Below the pieces are notes generated by a model that saw only the letters and a program-made list of their open reading frames with translations, ran no database searches and was not told the DNA's origin. The position numbers and the translations under genes are program-made. 64,000 bases of DNA, taken from the NCBI GenBank assembly GCA_003254905.1, contig QANU01106679.1, positions 45,162-109,161 on the forward strand, written 5' to 3'. The DNA is from Nissolia schottii. Lineage: Eukaryota > Streptophyta > Magnoliopsida > Fabales > Fabaceae. Shown here piece after piece: positions 58,399-64,000 of this stretch (its first letter is position 1; every line of letters starts with the position of its first letter).

Positions 58399-60695
58399 AT
58401 GACAAGTAAGGTCCCTATTGGGTGGTTTCTTCTTCTTCTTCTTACCTTTGCGGTGACGGCCTCAGCTGGAAGCTTTTACCAAGACTTCGAGCTGACATGG
58501 GGTGATAGCCGCGCCAAAATCCTTAACAATGGCCAGCTTCTCACGCTGTCCTTGGACAGAGCCTCTGGGTCTGGCTTTCGTTCCAAGAACGAGTACTTGT
58601 TTGGCAAAATTGACATGCAACTCAAGCTCGTGCCCGGTAACTCTGCTGGCACCGTCACGGCCTACTATGTAATAATTATTAGCCTTCCTTGTTGATTAAG
58701 TTTCATATGCCCCTAATTAGTTAATTAATTGATTGATTGATATTGCTTGATGAAATGTTTGGCATGCATGTGGTTTGTTTATTTACTTGCGATTGTTGTT
58801 ATTGCTGCAGCTGTCTTCGTTGGGATCTGCCCATGACGAAATAGACTTTGAATTTCTGGGTAACTTGAGCGGTGATCATGGTTATTAAACTCTCGACTTA
58901 ACTCGTAAACTCGTAAGAGTTTACGATTTCACTACACAAAAGGAGTTAACGCTCATGTAAACTCTTTTTTTGGTAAACTCGTACTAGTTTAAGTAAACTC
59001 TCGATTTTACTAGCGAGTTTACGAGTTAAAATCTACCTATGAGTTTACGAGTTTACCTCAAGATGTATAAATTCGGTAACCTTTTTAGATACTTGGTTGA
59101 CTTTGTGTGTCCTAGATAATATCTATTGAGTTTACTAAGCCAATTTTATATATTTAACCTTATTGATTAAGTTCCATATGCCCCTAATTAATTAATTGAT
59201 TGATTGATTGATATTGCTTGATGAAATGTTTGGCATGCATGTGGTTCGTTTATTTACTTGTGATTGTTGTTATTGCTGCAGCTGTCTTCGTTGGGGTCTG
59301 CTCACGACGAAATAGACTTTGAATTTCTGGGTAACTTGAGTGGTGATCCATATATTCTTCACACGAACGTGTTCAGTCAAGGGAAAGGAAACAGAGAACA
59401 GCAGTTCTATCTTTGGTTTGACCCCACCAAAGACTTTCACACGTATTCCGTTCTTTGGAATCCTCAAAGCATCGTGTACATATCATTAGCTCCTTTTCTT
59501 GGTGTTCTAAATGAGTGTTATTTTCACATGATTAATAAATGGGTTTCGCAAACCAAGCCGGTTTTAATTAAGAAAGTTAAAATAGAAAGTTTTGAGTTAA
59601 TAATATATTTATTGCCATTAAGAGTATACCTTTTTTTTAATACAAATTTATTACCTATGTTTTTTTTTTAAAAGTGTCTTTAAGATACTTTTTTACTTTT
59701 TAGCAAAATTCTTAATAAATAAAATTATTTGTACATTGAAAATGGATAATAAGAATAAACACCGTAGAAGAGAGAAAAATGCTAACTATTTAATAGTATG
59801 ACCTTGTGTCTTGTTTTTTCTTGGGTTTTGTTTTTATCATGCAATAAAGGAGAGAGACACATTAGGGACATAAACTTGTTTTGAGAAGAGAATGGAGACA
59901 AAAAAAAACTTAAAATTGTTCAAATCTTAAAAACAATTATAAACTAATTTATGTCCTTCCAAACAAAAAAAGGACACTAGATAAAATGCCTTTACTATTT
60001 GATTCTTTTAGTTCTTCCTACCCTACAACAGAAATCAAACACTTTCCACTTTTGATATACAAATACCATTACTTCAATAGAAAAAGAATGAAAGAAATAT
60101 ATATTTTCATAATAAATATGATTCATGGCTACAAGAGAAATATTTCAGGAAACAAATAACATTAATTTTTATTTTACCTTTTCATAAAAGATAAGTGTAC
60201 ATGTTCAACTTATTTAAGATTTTTCAAAAGATAACTATGGCCACAACTGAAATTGATTTCTTTTATTCCATAATTAACACTTTATTATCCTAATATTGTT
60301 ATTTTGATAGATTCTATGTGGACGGAACACCAATAAGGCAGTTCAAGAACTTGGAGTCAAGAGGGGTCCCATATCCGAAGAACCAAGCGATGAGAATATA
60401 CTCAAGCCTCTGGGACGCTGATAATTGGGCCACAAGGGGTGGGCTCGTTAAAACAGATTGGAGCCAAGCCCCATTCACTGCTTCTTACACAGGCTTCAAT
60501 GCACAAGCTTGTGTTTGGGCTTCTTCCTCATCAGGATCCTCTTGTTCTTCTGGCCAATCATGGATGGGTCAGTCACTTGATGCACCGGGCCAAGCCAGAA
60601 TCCATTGGGTCCAGAAGAACTACATGATTTACAATTACTGCACCGATGCCAAGCGATTCCCTCAAGGCTTCCCTCCGGAATGCGGAGTTGTCTGA
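58399..60695 (+). CDS. XTH: Xyloglucan endotransglucosylase/hydrolase (XTH, GH16)
   Basis: This secreted GH16 cell-wall enzyme cuts and rejoins xyloglucan chains. The functional model uses exons 58399-58668, 59282-59475 and 60311-60695 (282 residues, GT..AG borders). A signal peptide covers residues 1-23 (ending TASA). The catalytic motif [11 protein letters not shown] spans residues 98-108, with nucleophile E100 and acid/base E104. A conserved N-glycosylation site (NLSG, 108) follows directly. The C-terminal extension has the usual cysteines ([18 protein letters not shown]). Oddly, the 3' part of intron 1 and the first 66 bases of exon 2 are present twice (58684-58876 and about 59156-59348), separated by half a MITE. 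If the first acceptor (58810) were used, the frame would stop at 58886-58888 inside MITE sequence, so the second acceptor (59281) must be chosen for a full enzyme. Confidence 0.93.
58811..58876 (+). pseudogene. Duplicated partial exon 2 of XTH
   Basis: This is a 66-base copy of the start of XTH exon 2, including the catalytic [11 protein letters not shown] codons and an intact TTGCTGCAG acceptor. It differs from the working exon at few sites (for example GGA/GGG, GCC/GCT), and runs directly into MITE sequence. There is no exon-2 donor, so splicing into it would lead to an in-frame stop 26 codons after the acceptor. Confidence 0.9.
58877..59155. mobile_element. Half of a hAT-like MITE inside XTH
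   Basis: It begins CATGGTTATTAAACTCTCGAC and follows the reverse complement of the 44108-44668 element for about 280 of 561 bp, then stops and gives way to a second copy of XTH intron 1. The second terminal repeat and the target duplication are missing. Confidence 0.85.
59476..60310 (+). other. XTH intron 2
   Basis: An 835-bp AT-rich intron with donor GTACAT and acceptor TTTTGATAG. It splits a valine codon between SI and FYVDGTP. No repeat ends are visible inside it. Confidence 0.85.
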
Positions 60696-61155
60696 CCAGA
60701 TACATTGATTTAAGAATATACCAAATTTGTTGGGCGACATATGAAAAAAAAATGGACTGAGTAATATAGTATTAAAAAAAACCCCAGATTAATTAAAACT
60801 TGTGTGCCATACATTGATTCCTTTCGTTGTTTGTATAAATTAATAGAAGGAAAAGAAAAATAGTATTGTTGATTTATGCTTTAGTGTGCAATATTTCATT
60901 GTATGTGAAAAATAAAAAAAGCTTGCAAAATATGATCCATGGCATCTGAAATTGTATATGTTTCGTATTAATAAATTTCATTGGGTTGAAAAAGGTTGTG
61001 TGTTTGTATGACGATCGTGTTTCAATTTCTTATTTTACTTCTTTTCCCTTCAAAAGGCAAGAGAACAGGTAAACATCTTGGAAAATATACTAGCGTGGAA
61101 TTCCTTCTCCTGAGATATGGTAGAGCGAATTGTGGCTTCAGTTGTTGCTTCAGCA
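60696..61155. other. 3' flank of XTH
   Basis: AT-rich, with AATAAA-like signals near 60911 and 60970 that could serve as polyadenylation signals. No gene. Confidence 0.4.
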
Positions 61156-61640
61156 TGTTGTTTCCTTGAATGATAATTTATTTTTTTTAAAGAATAAATC
61201 CAGATATTATTATATCTTATATTATTTTAAATTGATTTAGGTTTATTTTTTTAGAATATTTATATACCTTTGTTAAAATACTTATCTATCTTATTTTTTA
61301 AGTTATTATAATTATCTTTATCTTATTTTCAATCTATAAATATGCATATCGTCTTTGTACACAGCAGACAACAACATTTTGAATAATACAATCCTTATTT
61401 TGTCTTTCTCTGTTGTCTAGTGTGCCTCGATCCCCTTTCAACCCCATGATATGTAACATAGTATCATGGTTCCCACCTTGAATCCTATTTGCGCTTCCAT
61501 TACTTCAGAGCTTAGGATCTTTGTTACCTACGTTTCACTCTCCACAAATACATCTTCTTTACTACTAGCAATTCGGACCAAACTGCAAAAACATGACAAT
61601 ACTCTCATAGAATTTGCTCAAGAGTCAAGACTACATTAGT
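61156..61640 (+). mobile_element. Ty1/copia remnant: LTR, primer-binding site and gag start
   Basis: A 303-bp LTR (TGTTGTTTCC... to ...TATGTAACA, 61156-61458) is followed by a degenerate primer-binding site (GTATCATGG) and a gag-like start to about 61640. The rest of the element is absent. Copy broken and truncated. Confidence 0.55.
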
Positions 61641-62765
61641 ACGCCATTAAGCTTGCATTCCTTAACAATATCGATAAACTATAGCATCAAAAATATGTGT
61701 TGGGAGACATGGTTATACAATACGCAATACTACATTGTGGTATGGGAATCAATATACAATACGCAATATATTGTTAAATATATGATAAGTGGGATGTACT
61801 CTTTTGATACATTATTTAGGTACGTAGTATACGTTCTTAATTTATAAAAATTAAATTAAAAGAAAAAGCTTGAATTCTATATTTTTTAAATAACAAAAAT
61901 TATTATTATTATGGAAAAAAATAATTTAAATATTTTTGAAATATAATAATTATTATCATGTATTGTTAGGGCAGTACCTAAGGAAAATATAGGCCAAGTA
62001 GCATAACCCAATATAAAAGTTCATTAGGAATTTTTTACCAACACTCTCAGTTACCTCTTTCAAATATCTTCCATGGTTATGTGTTCGCTCTTTCTATACA
62101 TCAATTTTCCTTTGAGTCTTGGACCAATACTATCACCATCTTTATCGAGGACCTCATAGGTGTTCAATTTCACAATCGTCAGCTCAATGGTGATCATTCA
62201 TGTAACTATAGTTGGGGATGCATGGTTATTAAATTGAGAGAATTCCCAAGCAGGGTAGAAGAATAAAACCAAAAACCACTTGAACACCAAAAAGAAAGCT
62301 TGCTTGTATTTCATAAACATTTCTGTAGGTGGTTTGCATTGAACCATTTCTGTAGTTCGTAGAGTTTCTGGTAGTTATATTTTATAGTAGAGAAAGAATT
62401 GTTCATGTTGAAACAGATCAGTAAAATCTTTCCTAGCATTAATAAGAATCTCTGGTATAAAGAAACTTTGCAAATAAAATGAGCGTACAAAGGATATAGT
62501 GGGGGGATCCATGATCAACCGATTACACAAGATTTACATTATTTCAATTTTTTTTTTAAGTACATTTGATTCCTTCACAGGATGGCCAGCACAAGATATA
62601 AGGTAACAGGATCGAGGTAAAGAAGTGTATCAAAGCAATCATCTAATTTTCACACCTTCTTGTTCTTTGTCTGGTGAGGAGAACAAGTACGCCAAACCCT
62701 ATAATGATTGCAACTTTTATTACCTGAGAGGATTAGGGAAATGGCATATCAGTACCATTCAACAA
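61641..62765. other. Spacer, no gene supported
   Basis: Contains a short direct repeat AATACGCAATA near 61719 and 61759. Open frames at 61614-61847 and 62081-62266 have no family likeness. Confidence 0.35.
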
Positions 62766-63258
62766 TAAGGGGTGAACAGGGGTTGGATCCGACCTAACCC
62801 AACCCGCTTGGGTCAGGTTGAGTCGGGTCGGATCCAATAGATCTACCATATTATATAAGTCGAGTCTTGGGTCCTTATTTTCCAACCTGACCCGACCCGC
62901 AACCCGCCTATATATATTACTTTTATTTTTTAATTGTTAAAATATGGTTGTTTTAAATTAAAAAAATAAATTTTTTAATTTAAAAAATAGGTGTCTATTT
63001 TTTTAAAAAATAATAGCTTTTTTCTATTAAAAAATGGTTTTTTTAAAAGAAATTGAATTTTTATAAAAAAATTAGTTTTTTTTATAAAAAAGGGAGGGCG
63101 GTTCACCTGCCGACCCGCCTAACCCAACTCAACCCGGACAGATCTGGCGGGTACCCATAAAAAATATCAATTTTACTTGACCCGACCCGCCTGCTGATAG
63201 GCGAGTCAGATCAGTGACATGGGCGGGTCCTACCCGACCCGACCCATGCTCACCCCTA
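62766..63258. mobile_element. hAT-like MITE, about 493 bp
   Basis: The ends TAAGGGGTGAACAGGGGTTGG and, in reverse complement, TAGGGGTGAGCATGGGTCGG are inverted. The flanks TTCAACAA and TTCAATAT agree at 6 of 8 positions, so this insertion looks older than those at 44108 and 57769. The core has repeated CGACCCGACCCG words near both ends and an AT-rich middle. Confidence 0.75.
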
Positions 63259-63296
63259 TTCAATATTAAATTTGGAAGTTAAACATGGAAAATTGT

Positions 63297-64000
63297 TCAC
63301 CATTGAATATTGATTGTAACCTGATTAATCGGTCCACCCGAACCTTCATCTCCATCATCATCATCAGGGCTACTTCTCTTTGATTCTTTATTTTCCTTAA
63401 TCCTTTCATACTTGCTCCCCTCAGTTCCCACATATCCTGCTTGAACTCTCTGCAGGGAACAGCTTAATGTATGGTCATGGTATTTTGAAATCTGACACAT
63501 ACACATATAATGGTATAACCGTAGTGACTAGAGTACTCATAAATAGCTTAATTTTGGTATGCCACAATTTTCTTGACACTTCAATATGTTAATACATAAG
63601 GATGCTTCAACCAACATCTAAAATGTAACCAAAGAGAAATCTTGCTTTTGTTGACATAAGGAAGAATTAGTATCTTTAAAGTCTTCCTTGTTCTTTCTTT
63701 CTTTTCTCTGATTTTCTCAAATGTATGAGGTTTCATCTTCTTGCAAGGATAATAGATACTCAAAGCTTCTATTAAAAGACAAAATAACTAACCAAAAAGG
63801 AAAATATTTTTATACCTTTTCCATATTTTCTGACTTTGAGAAATCCACACTTGTTTGATCTCTTAGGCACTGGCTTTTCACTATGCCCATTACACTGTTA
63901 CCGCTAGTTGTTACACAAGCCTTTCTTGATTCATCTGGAAATATCCAAACCCCAGAACTTTCCAGAGAGTAACACTTGCCCAATTTGTTTCTCTCTTTTG
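63297..64000 (-). CDS. 3' end of an unrecognised gene (last two exons)
   Basis: Two minus-strand exons join in frame: 64000-63816 (open throughout, donor AAG/GTATAA) and 63449-63297 (acceptor CCCTGCAG, stop at 63297-63299). The visible 111 residues read KCYSLESSGVWIFPDESRKA near the window edge, then a Ser/Lys-rich part, then an acidic run SSPDDDDGDEGSGG and the end INQVTINIQW. Length of open reading in both exons, good splice signals and a non-repetitive composition support a real gene. I do not recognise the family. The acidic, charged tail suggests a nuclear or regulatory protein, but that is a guess. The gene continues beyond the window. Confidence 0.6.

Noticed and set aside
59282-59671. 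XTH reading frame continuing past exon 2 into intron 2
   Set aside because: The family sequence continues only at 60311; the GT donor at 59476 and AG acceptor at 60310 give the expected protein.

Overview
The window reads as nuclear DNA of a flowering plant, most likely a eudicot. Genes are spaced and interrupted by introns with GT..AG borders, the spacer is very AT-rich, and the families present (class II HD-Zip, XTH, CLE peptide, mitochondrial Obg GTPase) are land-plant families. I cannot name the genus from the sequence alone; a legume is possible but unproven. There is no prokaryotic-style operon, CRISPR array, tRNA or rRNA gene that I can support.

Host genes. (1) A three-exon class II HD-Zip transcription factor on the + strand (1690-3261). 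(2) A five-exon Obg-type GTPase, OBGM-like and probably mitochondrial, on the - strand (18180-16047); its reading frame looks whole. (3) A small secreted CLE-peptide precursor on + (34782-35060), ending in a CLE dodecapeptide. (4) A xyloglucan endotransglucosylase/hydrolase (XTH) on + (58399-60695), in which intron 1 and the start of exon 2 are duplicated around half of a hAT-like MITE. (5) The last two exons of an unrecognised gene on - at the right edge (64000-63297). These genes do not form a pathway, although CLE, XTH and HD-Zip II are all commonly involved in growth and development.

Mobile DNA fills most of the rest. 4.4-6.3 kb is a Ty1/copia remnant. 6.3-15.5 kb and 20.7-29.6 kb are nested Ty3/gypsy remnants (chromovirus, probably Tekay/Del-like) with long LTRs. 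43.5-47.0 kb is a solo LTR of the same family with a perfect 5-bp target duplication. It sits inside a Tat-lineage remnant that carries an antisense ORF, and it has itself been hit by a hAT MITE. 50.8-53.7 kb is another Tat-lineage remnant, cut by a further LTR (53.7-55.0 kb). Several MITE groups with readable target duplications are present: hAT-like (8 bp) at 30.4, 44.1, 57.8 and 62.8 kb, and a Mutator-like group (9 bp) at 26.0, 33.7 and 41.8 kb, with a cut-off copy at 48.7 kb.

Assembly caveat. Besides a 138-base gap (48856-48993) there are single N bases at 1361, 6279, 23151, 26658 and 40058. Four of the five lie at the edge of a duplicated stretch. The most serious case is a 3.5-kb block at 23152-26657 that nearly repeats 30904-34420 and is bounded by N at both ends, so it may be an assembly product.

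I did not find a convincing new biological system. The best leads are the MITE-associated exon duplication in XTH, the copy-specific tandem arrays at fixed positions inside the long LTRs, and the Mutator-like MITE group.
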